From Arthrobacter crystallopoietes (GTDB lineage Bacteria > Actinomycetota > Actinomycetes > Actinomycetales > Micrococcaceae), in NCBI RefSeq assembly GCF_017603825.1, contig NZ_CP072014.1, positions 372,001 through 436,000 on the forward strand: a stretch of DNA of 64,000 bases. The letters are read 5' to 3'. The position numbers and the translations under genes are program-made. Below, in pieces: positions 8,451-16,313 of this stretch. Each line of letters begins with the position of its first letter. Position 1 is the first letter of the stretch. The notes below the pieces were generated by a model. The model saw only the letters and a list, made by a program, of their open reading frames with translations. It was not told the origin of the DNA and did not search any database.

Positions 8451-9887
8451 TTAGCTCCACGGGATGGCGCCGAGCAGGATGCCCACGGCGAGCATCACCA
8501 GCGAGACTACTGCGGCACGCCAGAGAACCTTCTTGTGGTGGTCGCCCAGCTCAACGCTGGCCAGTGAAACCAGCAGCAGGATCGCCGGAACCAGCGGGCT
8601 CTGCATGTGCACCGGCTGCCCGGTGATGGACGCGCGGGCCATCTCGGCCGGGGAGATGCCGAAGTGGCTGGCAGTTTCGCTCAGCACCGGCAGCACGCCG
8701 AAGTAGAACGCGTCATTGCTCATGAAGAAGGTCATCGGGATGCTGAGCAGTCCGGTGATCACGGCCATGAACGGGCCCATCGAGTCGGGGATGATGTCGA
8801 CCAGCCAGGCAGCCATCGCGTCCACCATGCCGGTACCGTTCAGCACGCCGGTCAGCACACCGGCGGCCATGACCATGGACACCACGGCCAGCACACTCTG
8901 GGCATGGGCCACCAGCTGCGTCGCCTGGTCCTTGACCTTGGGGAAGTTCACCAGCAGGGCGATCGCGGCGCCAACCATGAAGACGAAGGCCAGCGGCACG
9001 ATGTCCAGCACAAGCACCACCATGACAGCGGTGGTCAGGGCCAGGTTGAACCAGAACAGCTTGGGGCGCAGGGTGGCTCGGTTGGGATCCAGTGCGGAAT
9101 CAACCAGTGCCAAGTCGGCGTCGATGGCCGGCTCCGGCGCGTCGAGCACGGCAACGGAACCGCCGCCGCCCTGACCGCTCGAAGAACCAACGACGGCAGT
9201 GCCTCCGTTGTTTGCGCTGCCTTTGGCGCTGCCTTTGGCGTTGCCGCCGGCGTTCCAGAACTCCGGCTTGACGTTGGCCAGGCGCTTGCGCTCGTGCAGG
9301 CCGAGGGTCCAGGCGAAGACCATGACTACCAGAATGCCGGCGATCAGGGACGGGATCATGGGGACAAAAACGTCGGTGGGCGAGACGTCCAAGGCGGCGG
9401 CGGCACGTGCGGTGGGGCCGCCCCAGGGGACGATGTTCATGGTGCCGTTGGCCAGGCCGGCCACACAGGTGAGCACTACCGGGCTCAGGCCAAGGCGCAG
9501 GTAGATCGGCAGCATCGCAGCGGTGGTGAGGATGAAGGTGGTGGAACCGTCGCCGTCCAGCGACACGACGGCGGCCAGCACGGCCGTGCCCAGGACTACC
9601 TTGGCCGGGTCGTTGCCCAGCGTGCGCAGAATGAAGCGCACCAGCGGGTCGAACAGGCCGACGTCGATCATCAATCCGAAGAAGATGATGGCGAACATCA
9701 GCAGGGCGGCCGTGGAAGTCAGGGACTTCATCGACTCCAGGACCATTTCGCCGATGCCGAGGCCGGCGCCGGCGAAGAGACCAAAGATGGTGGGGACCAG
9801 GATAAGCGCCAACACCGGCGTCAGCTTCTTGGTCATGATCAGTGCCATAAAGACCGCGATCATCGCGAATCCGAGGAATACCAGCAC
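8451..9887 (-). CDS. CitMHS-family citrate (metal-citrate):H+ symporter
   Basis: A 478-residue membrane carrier with about 11-12 helices. The N-terminal MTKKLTPVLALILVPTIFGL region and the SLDGDGSTTFILTTAAMLPIY block with NIVPWGGPTARA are typical of CitMHS proteins such as Bacillus CitM/CitH. These take up citrate complexed with Mg2+ or Ca2+. Translation starts at GTG with AAGGAG five bases upstream. A central hydrophilic loop of about 50 residues is rich in Gly/Ser/Asn and includes NNGGTAVVGSSSG; the DNA there resembles the dispersed ACGACGGCGG element. It diverges from the sensor kinase/response regulator pair that probably induces it. Confidence 0.9.
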   Translation of the reverse strand: MLVFLGFAMIAVFMALIMTKKLTPVLALILVPTIFGLFAGAGLGIGEMVLESMKSLTSTAALLMFAIIFFGLMIDVGLFDPLVRFILRTLGNDPAKVVLGTAVLAAVVSLDGDGSTTFILTTAAMLPIYLRLGLSPVVLTCVAGLANGTMNIVPWGGPTARAAAALDVSPTDVFVPMIPSLIAGILVVMVFAWTLGLHERKRLANVKPEFWNAGGNAKGSAKGSANNGGTAVVGSSSGQGGGGSVAVLDAPEPAIDADLALVDSALDPNRATLRPKLFWFNLALTTAVMVVLVLDIVPLAFVFMVGAAIALLVNFPKVKDQATQLVAHAQSVLAVVSMVMAAGVLTGVLNGTGMVDAMAAWLVDIIPDSMGPFMAVITGLLSIPMTFFMSNDAFYFGVLPVLSETASHFGISPAEMARASITGQPVHMQSPLVPAILLLVSLASVELGDHHKKVLWRAAVVSLVMLAVGILLGAIPWS

Positions 9888-9967
9888 AACAACTCCTTAA
9901 AACAGCAGGCCGGGGTAGGTGTGACCGGCCTTACAAACTGTAGGGTGGGCCGGATCACGGATGGCGC

Positions 9968-10024
9968 TTTAGTTCACTTGAGGTGCATACTGCTTATTGC
10001 GCACGTTTTGCTCATTTAGCTCAC
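9968..10024. promoter_or_regulatory. Direct repeats in the citrate divergent intergenic region
   Basis: TTTAGTTCAC (9968-9977) and TTTAGCTCAC (10015-10024) match at 9 of 10 bases, 47 bp apart, in an AT-richer patch between the citrate carrier and the sensor kinase. They are plausible response-regulator sites; no experiment supports this. Confidence 0.4.
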
Positions 10025-10083
10025 AGGCCTGCCGATCTGCCCGATCCGCAGGCGCTGCATCCACCGGATCCACAGGAGGAATG

Positions 10084-11904
10084 ATGAAATCCTCCCCCAC
10101 ACGCACCCTGCGGCCGGGCTTTTCGGCCCGCATGCTGCTGATGCAGCTGGGCGTGGTGGCGCTGGTGGTGCTGCTCTCGGCGGTTGTCTACGGCTGGCTG
10201 ACGTATGAGCGGCTCGGCGACGAAGCGGAAGACCAGGCGCTGGCTGTCGCGCGCACCGTGGCCGCATCCGGAGACGTCCGCGCGGGTGTTTCGGCGTTGG
10301 CCGACGCCGGTCCGGAAGAACTCACCGCCGAGGTGCTGGCCGACGGGGAGCTACAGCCGCTTGCCGAGGACGTACGGCTGCGGACCGGCGCGCTGTTCGT
10401 AGTGATTACCGACGACGCCGGGCTGCGGCTCTCGCACCCGGATCCGGACCTGTTGGGCCAGCGGGTCAGCACCGACCCGAGCGAAGCGCTGGGCGGGCGC
10501 GAAGTGACGGAGCAGGAGCAGGGCACACTGGGCCATTCCGCCCGGGCCAAGGTGCCGGTCTACGCGCCCGGCTCCGACAGGGTGGTCGGGGAGGTCAGCG
10601 TGGGCTTCTCCAGCAAGGACATTCTCGAAGGTCTCGGCGGCAGCATCCTGCCCATCGCCCTCACCGCAGCCGGGGCACTGGGCCTGGGTACGCTGGCTTC
10701 GCTGTTGCTGGGGCGCCGGCTGAAGCGGTTGACCCTCGGTCTGGAGCCGGAGGAGATCGCCGCCCTGACGCAGGACCAGGAAGCGGTGCTGCGCGGCGTC
10801 GACGAAGGCGTCATCGGCGTCTCCGCGGACCGCCGCATCACGGTATTCAACCGCGAGGCCAAGCGGCTGCTCGGGATGGATATCGCCGCGGAAATCGTCG
10901 GCTTGCCGCTGGACAAAGCCAGCCTCCCGCCGTCGTTCTCCGCGCTGCTGGAGGCTGCCACGCCGCAGTCCCCCACGGTGGAACAGGTGGTCGGGTCCCG
11001 GGTGCTGATCCTGACCGCCCGGGCCGTACAGCCCAGCCGCAAACCGGGCCGCCGCGGCTACCGCCCGTGGGCCGCTGCAGAAGGGGCCGCTGCGCAGGGG
11101 GCCGCCGCGCCGGAGCTCGGCTGGGTGATCATGCTGCGCGACCGGACCGAGCTGCAGTCCCTCACCCGCCAGCTCGACGCGGTCGGTGCGCTCACCACGG
11201 CCCTGCGCGCGCAGCGGCATGAATTCGCCAACCGCCTGCACACCGTCTCGGGTCTGCTGGGCATCGGCGACTATGCCGCGGCGCAGAACTACATGGGCTC
11301 GATCATGAAAACCGGGCCGCTGAACTATCCGGCCGAGCAGTCCGAGCTGCTGCGCGACCCGTACCTGCAGGCATTCATCGGCGCCAAGAGCGTGGAGGCG
11401 GCCGAACGCGGCGTCACGCTGCGGATCGGCCCGGAGACCCTGATCCGCGGCCGCATCACTGACCCGCAGGACGTGACCACGGTGATTGGCAACCTGATCG
11501 ACAATGCCGTGCGGGCGGCGGTGCACGGCAGCAACCCCGAGCGCTGGGCCGAGGTCGAACTGCTGGACGAACTGACCGAGGACGGCGGCGTGCTGCACCT
11601 GGTGGTCGCGGACTCGGGCGACGGCCTGGCGGAGGCAACCGCGTCAAACAACGACGGCGGCGGCTCGGCCTTCGAGCGCATCTTCACCGAGGGATTCTCC
11701 ACCACCGAAACCGGCGGAGACAGCCTGCAGGATGTGCACGGCCAGGGCTTCGGCCTGCCGCTGAGCAGGCAGCTGGCCCGCCGCCGCGGCGGCGATGTCT
11801 GGGTGGCCGAACCCGGCCAGCCCGGCGGCCCCGGCGCAGTCTTCTGCGCCAGACTGCCCGGAACAGTTGCCCCGAAGGAACCAGGAGAGATGCATGACGA
11901 ATGA
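10084..11904 (+). CDS. Sensor histidine kinase of the CitA/DcuS type
   Basis: A 606-residue membrane sensor. TM1 is at about 18-38. An extracytoplasmic PDC/PAS-like ligand domain (about 45-180) includes GALFVVITDDAGLRLSHPDPDLLG-type sequence typical of citrate/C4-dicarboxylate sensors. TM2 is at about 188-209, a cytoplasmic PAS domain at about 232-320, the SpoB-type H-box RAQRHEFANRLHTVSGLL has the phospho-acceptor His379, and the ATPase domain contains VIGNLIDNAVRAA. ATG at 10084 fits the AGGAGG SD better than ATG at 10081. The end overlaps the response regulator by 11 bp. NNDGGGS in the ATP-lid region may derive from the ACGACGGCGG repeat. Confidence 0.9.
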   Translation: MKSSPTRTLRPGFSARMLLMQLGVVALVVLLSAVVYGWLTYERLGDEAEDQALAVARTVAASGDVRAGVSALADAGPEELTAEVLADGELQPLAEDVRLRTGALFVVITDDAGLRLSHPDPDLLGQRVSTDPSEALGGREVTEQEQGTLGHSARAKVPVYAPGSDRVVGEVSVGFSSKDILEGLGGSILPIALTAAGALGLGTLASLLLGRRLKRLTLGLEPEEIAALTQDQEAVLRGVDEGVIGVSADRRITVFNREAKRLLGMDIAAEIVGLPLDKASLPPSFSALLEAATPQSPTVEQVVGSRVLILTARAVQPSRKPGRRGYRPWAAAEGAAAQGAAAPELGWVIMLRDRTELQSLTRQLDAVGALTTALRAQRHEFANRLHTVSGLLGIGDYAAAQNYMGSIMKTGPLNYPAEQSELLRDPYLQAFIGAKSVEAAERGVTLRIGPETLIRGRITDPQDVTTVIGNLIDNAVRAAVHGSNPERWAEVELLDELTEDGGVLHLVVADSGDGLAEATASNNDGGGSAFERIFTEGFSTTETGGDSLQDVHGQGFGLPLSRQLARRRGGDVWVAEPGQPGGPGAVFCARLPGTVAPKEPGEMHDE

Positions 11905-12556
11905 CCTGCAGGTGCTCATTGTCGACGACGACTTCCACGTTGGCCGCCTGCACGCCAGCTACGTGGAGGCCGTCCCCGGCTTCACCGCCCTGCCGCCGGC
12001 CGGCACTGCGGAGCAGGCGCTGCGCGTGGTGCACGCCAGGGAACCGGATCTCATCCTGCTGGATGTCTACCTTCCCGATGCCCTCGGCCTGGACCTACTG
12101 CGGACCCTGGACGTTGACGTCATCATGCTGACCGCCGCTGCCGATGCCGCCTCGGTCCGCAAGGCGCTGCGCCGCGGCGCGCTCGGCTACCTGATCAAGC
12201 CCTTTACCGCCGAGCAGCTGACCCGGAAACTGCGCGCCTATGCCCGCTACCGCCGGCTGCTCGCCAACCAAAGCGCCGTGGACCAGGACACGGTGGAACG
12301 CGCCCTGCATGCCCTCCACCCCGGCGAGGCCCCGGGGTCGGGCCGGGCCCGTTCCGCCACGGAGACGTCGGTACTGGAAGCACTGGAGCCCGGAACGCAG
12401 AAATCCGCCGCGGACGTGGCCCGGCAGGTGGGCATCTCGCGGGCTACCGCCCAACGCTACCTTTCCGCGCTGGCCGACGACGGCGCCGTCGAAATCCATC
12501 TTCGCTACGGCAGCACCGGACGCCCCGAACACCGCTATGGCCCGGTGGGACCCTAA
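11894..12556 (+). CDS. Response regulator of the CitB/DcuR (MalR) family
   Basis: A 220-residue regulator. The receiver domain (1-120) has the acidic pair Asp11/Asp12, phospho-acceptor Asp57 in LILLDVYLPD, Thr80 and Lys102. A C-terminal helix-turn-helix (about 160-205) contains KSAADVARQVGISRATAQRYL. The start was chosen from the CAGGAG SD and the onset of the receiver domain; it overlaps the kinase gene by 11 bp. It probably activates the divergent CitMHS gene in response to citrate, as in other CitA/CitB pairs, which is inferred from proximity and family. Confidence 0.9.
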   Translation: MTNDLQVLIVDDDFHVGRLHASYVEAVPGFTALPPAGTAEQALRVVHAREPDLILLDVYLPDALGLDLLRTLDVDVIMLTAAADAASVRKALRRGALGYLIKPFTAEQLTRKLRAYARYRRLLANQSAVDQDTVERALHALHPGEAPGSGRARSATETSVLEALEPGTQKSAADVARQVGISRATAQRYLSALADDGAVEIHLRYGSTGRPEHRYGPVGP

Positions 12557-12614
12557 CCACGGACCACCGGCTGGCGTTGCCTTGGTGCGCTGGCCCCTGC
12601 TGCTCCCCGGCACG

Positions 12615-12654
12615 CAGCGAGGCCCCCTGCCGGTAGTGGCAGGAGGCCTCGCTG
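12615..12654. terminator. Bidirectional terminator after the response regulator
   Basis: CAGCGAGGCC (12615-12624) pairs perfectly with GGCCTCGCTG (12645-12654), with an inner CCTGCC/GGCAGG stem. It lies between convergent stops at 12556 and 12677. Confidence 0.8.
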
Positions 12655-12676
12655 TGGTGTTCCGGTCGGATCAGGT

Positions 12677-15600
12677 TCAGAGGATGTTGTTCATCATGTT
12701 CCAGCCCCAGCCGATCTTCTTCTTCGGCTCGTAGCTGCCCTTGCCGTCACCGACGTAGAGGAACAGATCTCCCCTGCGGTCCCGGGTTACCAGGTCGGCC
12801 TTGCCGTCACCGCTGAAGTCCCCCGGCCCGACGATCATGGTCATGCTGTTCCAACCCCAGCCAATCTTCTTCTTCGGCTCGTAGCTGCCCTTGCCGTCGC
12901 CGACGTAAAGGAACAGATCTCCCCTGCGGTCCCGGGTTACCAGGTCAGCCTTGCCGTCACCGCTGAAGTCCCCCGGCCCGACGATCATGGTCATGCTGTT
13001 CCAACCCCAGCCAATCTTGTGCTTCGGGGCGTACCAGCCGTTACCGTGGCCGGCGTAGAGCCACAGAACGCCTGCCTTGTCGCGGGCAACCAGGTCGTTC
13101 TTGTCGTCCCCGTTGAAGTCACCGGGTCCAACGATGCTGGTCATGATGTTCCAGCCCCACCCGATCTGCTTCCGCGGTGCGAACCAGCCGGTTCCTTTGC
13201 CGGCGTAATGCCAGAGCTTTCCGGCCTTGTCACGGGCAACCAGGTCGGCTTTGCCGTCACCGTCGGTATCGCCGGTGCTGATCAGGCTGGTCATGCTGTT
13301 CCAACCCCTTCCGACCTGCTTCCGCGGTTCGTAGCCGCCGTTGTTCTTGCCCACGTAGAGCCAGAGCTTGCCGGAGCGGTCCGTGGTGATCAGATCGGCC
13401 TTGCCGTCAGAGGTGAAATCATTGCTCGACTGCGTCTGAGCGGGCTCCTCCTCAACCGGCGTCTCCGAGTCGGCCGGCGGCTCCTCCGTATCAACCGGCG
13501 GCTCCTCCGTATCGACCGGCGGTTCCTCGCCCGGCGTCTCTTCACCCGGCGTCTCCACGTTCGCCGCAGTGGTCCAGGTGCCGATCGCGCTGGTGTTGCC
13601 GGCTTCATCGATCGCTACGGCCCGCAGCGTCTGTCCTGCGGAGAGCTGCACCGGTGCCGCGTAGAGGGTGCTGGCCTTGCTCGGCTCAGTTCCATCGAGC
13701 GTGTAGAAGATGGCCGCATTCCCATCCGCGGTCAAGGTAATCGCGGTGCCCGCAGCCATCTCGCCCTCCGGGGTACCGGTGAGCGCCGGTGCGGTCTTGT
13801 CCAGCGTGAAGGTCTCCGTGACCACCTCGGACGGAATGCCGAAGTTGAACGCGATGAACTTCAGTGTGGTGACCCCCTCATTAGTGATGGCGATCGGCTC
13901 CTCGTACAAGGTGCTGTCCTCGGTCGGCTCCGTACCGTCAGTGGTGAAGAAGATCTGCGCGGTGTCCGGAGTCGCCGTCAGCGTTACCAACTGGTCGGCG
14001 GCGAAGAGTCCTCCGGCGGTCGCGGCGGTTGCCGTCGGCGCCTCCGGCGGAGTTGCGTTCGTCATCTTGCCCTGCACCACGAACTCATCGGTCTCGCCCA
14101 GTACCTCCGGGGTCAATATCTCACCGCCGTCGGCCTCGGTCACCTGCTCGACCTTGAAGAAGTTCGTATCGTAGGGGCTGCCGACGACGGCGTGCGGCGT
14201 GTTGCCGTCGCCGAGGTAGCCTGCCGGAGCGCCCTCGTCCCACCGCAGGAACGGCCCGATCTTGGCCTCCAGCAGATGGGAGAAGTCGCCCGTGCCGTTC
14301 AGCGCGCCGAGGTCCTCGGTGTAGTTGATGTTGCCATCGACGTCCGCCGTCAGCTCCAGCACGCCGTAGGGATGTGTGAACTTGTAGGTTGCACCCGGCT
14401 CGAAGACGCCATCACCGCGGACCCGTATCCGGCCGAAGGCCACCTGGTCCCCGTCACGTACCATGTCGGCGCCGAAGGCAGCTTCCGAGGCCAGGGTCAG
14501 CTGGACCTCTTCGCCATCGACATCGAGCACTGACTCGGAAGCGAACCAGAACGCCTCTCCGGGGAAGTTATCCGGGAAAGAGGTTGGTGCCAGCGGGTTC
14601 GGCCGTTCTTCGACGACGGGGCACAGCGGGTCCTCCAGGCACAGGTCCAGCTGGACCGGTTCCTGGCCTTCCCAGCCGTTGTCCCGCAGCCACTCCGGGA
14701 AGCCATGCTCTTCGCTCGTCGGACCAACTTCCTGCAGGTTGTGGATCTTGAACGGGAAGGACCGGATTTCACCGGCTGTTCCGGTAGCTGGATCTACGGC
14801 GACGGCCCGAATAGTGGTGGAAGTTCCGACCTGCATCGGTTCGGTGTACTCCCAGGTGTTGCCCTGCGGCTCCCCCGCCTCAGAGAACGACGGCATGGAG
14901 CCGTCCGTGGTGTAGTAAATCTCCGGAGCAACAGCGGGATCGTTGGTATTCCCGCTCAGTGTCACCAGTTGCGGCCCTGCCAGCGGGCCGGCAGCAGCGT
15001 CCGGAGTTGCGTCCAGCCACGGGCGTGTGGCGTCCAGGTCGTACTCTTCGGTGTAGACCTCCGTGGTGTCCCCGGTTGCCGGGTCGATGGATATGTACTT
15101 CAGCGCTGTGACCCCGGGGGTACCCAGTTCGACGGCTACTTCCGAGACGGCTGCCCCGGCTTCCGGCACGTATTCGGTACCGTTGACGGTCCCGTCCGCG
15201 TTGACGGTTGGATCCGAACCATCCGTGGTGTAAATGATCTTCCCTTCCGGGAAGGATGAGTGAATCTTCACCGTTTGAGCGGAGCTGTAGCGGCCGCCAG
15301 GTTTGTCCACGCCGGCTTCCACTGTCGCGATCTTGCCTTGGACGGCGAACAGATTCGTCTCTGCCGTCTGGACGTCACCCCCTGCCGGCCCTGAAACCCG
15401 GAAGAAGTTCGTATCGTGAGGGCTGCCCACAACCTCGTGTTCCACGTTCGGGTCGCCAATGAAGCCCTCCGGCGCTTCGGGACCAGCCGCTGGGTCCCAG
15501 CGCAGGAACGGGCCGATCCGGCCATCGGATGGCTCTTCCCAGGAACATGGTTGCTGCATGCAGCCGATGTCCTCCGTGAAGCGGATCCGGCCGCGGTCAT

Positions 15601-16213
15601 CGGCGGTCAGGACGTCCACACCGTAGGGGTGCGTGAAGGTGTACTGCTGGCCTGGTTCGCCGTCTTCGAGCCGGATGCGCAGCCGGGCGAACCCGTTTTG
15701 CTGGCCGGCAGCCACGTCGCCGGCTCCGCCGAAGGCTGCTTCCTGGGCCATGATCAGCCGGGCCTCGGCCCCGTCAGGCATGGTCAGGGACGCTTCACCC
15801 GACCACCAGAAGGATTCTTCCGGGAAGTTCTCCGGAATGGACAGCGGCGCCGATGGATCATAGTCAACACCGATGACCGGGCAGTCCTGGGCAGTGACGC
15901 ACAGTTCCAGCCGTATCGGCGCCAACCCCTTGGCCGCGTCTCCGCTGTCGCCGTACCAGTACGGATAGCCGTTGTTCGGATTGATCGGGCCCACCCCGGT
16001 CGGGCCTTTCGGCAAAGCCGCTGGCAGCATGCCTGCGAGCGCGGACTGCGAGAGCCCGGCGCCGCCTGCGGGAAGCGAAGCCGCCGAAGCCGGCGGCAGA
16101 ACGGACAGGCCAGAGAGCAGGACGGCGCCTGCCGCCGCCATCCCCACCGCCCGCCGTCGTTGTTGCTTACGGCCGCTTGGCGGCCTCAGCTTGATTTCAG
16201 GATCGGATGTCAT
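12677..16213 (-). CDS. Large secreted protein with duplicated unknown modules, chitobiase-C-like domains and FG-GAP repeats
   Basis: About 1178 residues, exported: a twin-arginine-like basic stretch, a hydrophobic core and a probable cleavage after ASA near residue 44. Two homologous modules of unknown function follow (about 84-297 and 504-717), sharing HPYGV, IGPFLRWD, GDxNxxHxVVGSPxDTNFF and VQGK. Each is followed by two Ig-like domains with YYTTDG/FTTDGTEP motifs (chitobiase C-terminal type). Then come a Pro/Glu linker (884-930) and five FG-GAP/VCBS units with DxDGDGKADLV calcium-binding loops (931-1178). ATG at 16213 is preferred over GTG at 16231 because GAGGGGG lies before it. The role is unknown; surface binding or degradation of a polymer is possible. 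No catalytic motif is apparent. Confidence 0.8.
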   Translation of the reverse strand: MTSDPEIKLRPPSGRKQQRRRAVGMAAAGAVLLSGLSVLPPASAASLPAGGAGLSQSALAGMLPAALPKGPTGVGPINPNNGYPYWYGDSGDAAKGLAPIRLELCVTAQDCPVIGVDYDPSAPLSIPENFPEESFWWSGEASLTMPDGAEARLIMAQEAAFGGAGDVAAGQQNGFARLRIRLEDGEPGQQYTFTHPYGVDVLTADDRGRIRFTEDIGCMQQPCSWEEPSDGRIGPFLRWDPAAGPEAPEGFIGDPNVEHEVVGSPHDTNFFRVSGPAGGDVQTAETNLFAVQGKIATVEAGVDKPGGRYSSAQTVKIHSSFPEGKIIYTTDGSDPTVNADGTVNGTEYVPEAGAAVSEVAVELGTPGVTALKYISIDPATGDTTEVYTEEYDLDATRPWLDATPDAAAGPLAGPQLVTLSGNTNDPAVAPEIYYTTDGSMPSFSEAGEPQGNTWEYTEPMQVGTSTTIRAVAVDPATGTAGEIRSFPFKIHNLQEVGPTSEEHGFPEWLRDNGWEGQEPVQLDLCLEDPLCPVVEERPNPLAPTSFPDNFPGEAFWFASESVLDVDGEEVQLTLASEAAFGADMVRDGDQVAFGRIRVRGDGVFEPGATYKFTHPYGVLELTADVDGNINYTEDLGALNGTGDFSHLLEAKIGPFLRWDEGAPAGYLGDGNTPHAVVGSPYDTNFFKVEQVTEADGGEILTPEVLGETDEFVVQGKMTNATPPEAPTATAATAGGLFAADQLVTLTATPDTAQIFFTTDGTEPTEDSTLYEEPIAITNEGVTTLKFIAFNFGIPSEVVTETFTLDKTAPALTGTPEGEMAAGTAITLTADGNAAIFYTLDGTEPSKASTLYAAPVQLSAGQTLRAVAIDEAGNTSAIGTWTTAANVETPGEETPGEEPPVDTEEPPVDTEEPPADSETPVEEEPAQTQSSNDFTSDGKADLITTDRSGKLWLYVGKNNGGYEPRKQVGRGWNSMTSLISTGDTDGDGKADLVARDKAGKLWHYAGKGTGWFAPRKQIGWGWNIMTSIVGPGDFNGDDKNDLVARDKAGVLWLYAGHGNGWYAPKHKIGWGWNSMTMIVGPGDFSGDGKADLVTRDRRGDLFLYVGDGKGSYEPKKKIGWGWNSMTMIVGPGDFSGDGKADLVTRDRRGDLFLYVGDGKGSYEPKKKIGWGWNMMNNIL
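12691..13440 (-). repeat. Five tandem 150-bp units encoding FG-GAP repeats
   Basis: The ten bases TCATG(C/A)TGTT recur at 12841, 12991, 13141 and 13291 (TCATCATGTT at 12691), an exact 150-bp period encoding 50 residues per unit. The two units nearest the stop codon are almost identical in DNA sequence, which suggests recent duplication or gene conversion. Confidence 0.9.
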
Positions 16214-16313
16214 GAGTTCCCCCTCGTGCACAGTTTCCTCGTCAAAGGCGCGATGTCAGTGCGTGCCCCGCAACCAGCTTCCTGAGCGAGCGTTGGGAAA
16301 AACTTATGAACGG

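Noticed and set aside
8607-10019. A 470-codon open frame on the plus strand, very rich in Gly, His, Gln and Asp
   Set aside because: It is antisense to the CitMHS carrier, which has clear membrane helices, an SD and family motifs. The composition is the usual shadow of a GC-rich gene.
12691-13440. 150-bp tandem units considered as a non-coding satellite
   Set aside because: They stay in frame and encode regular FG-GAP calcium-binding motifs.
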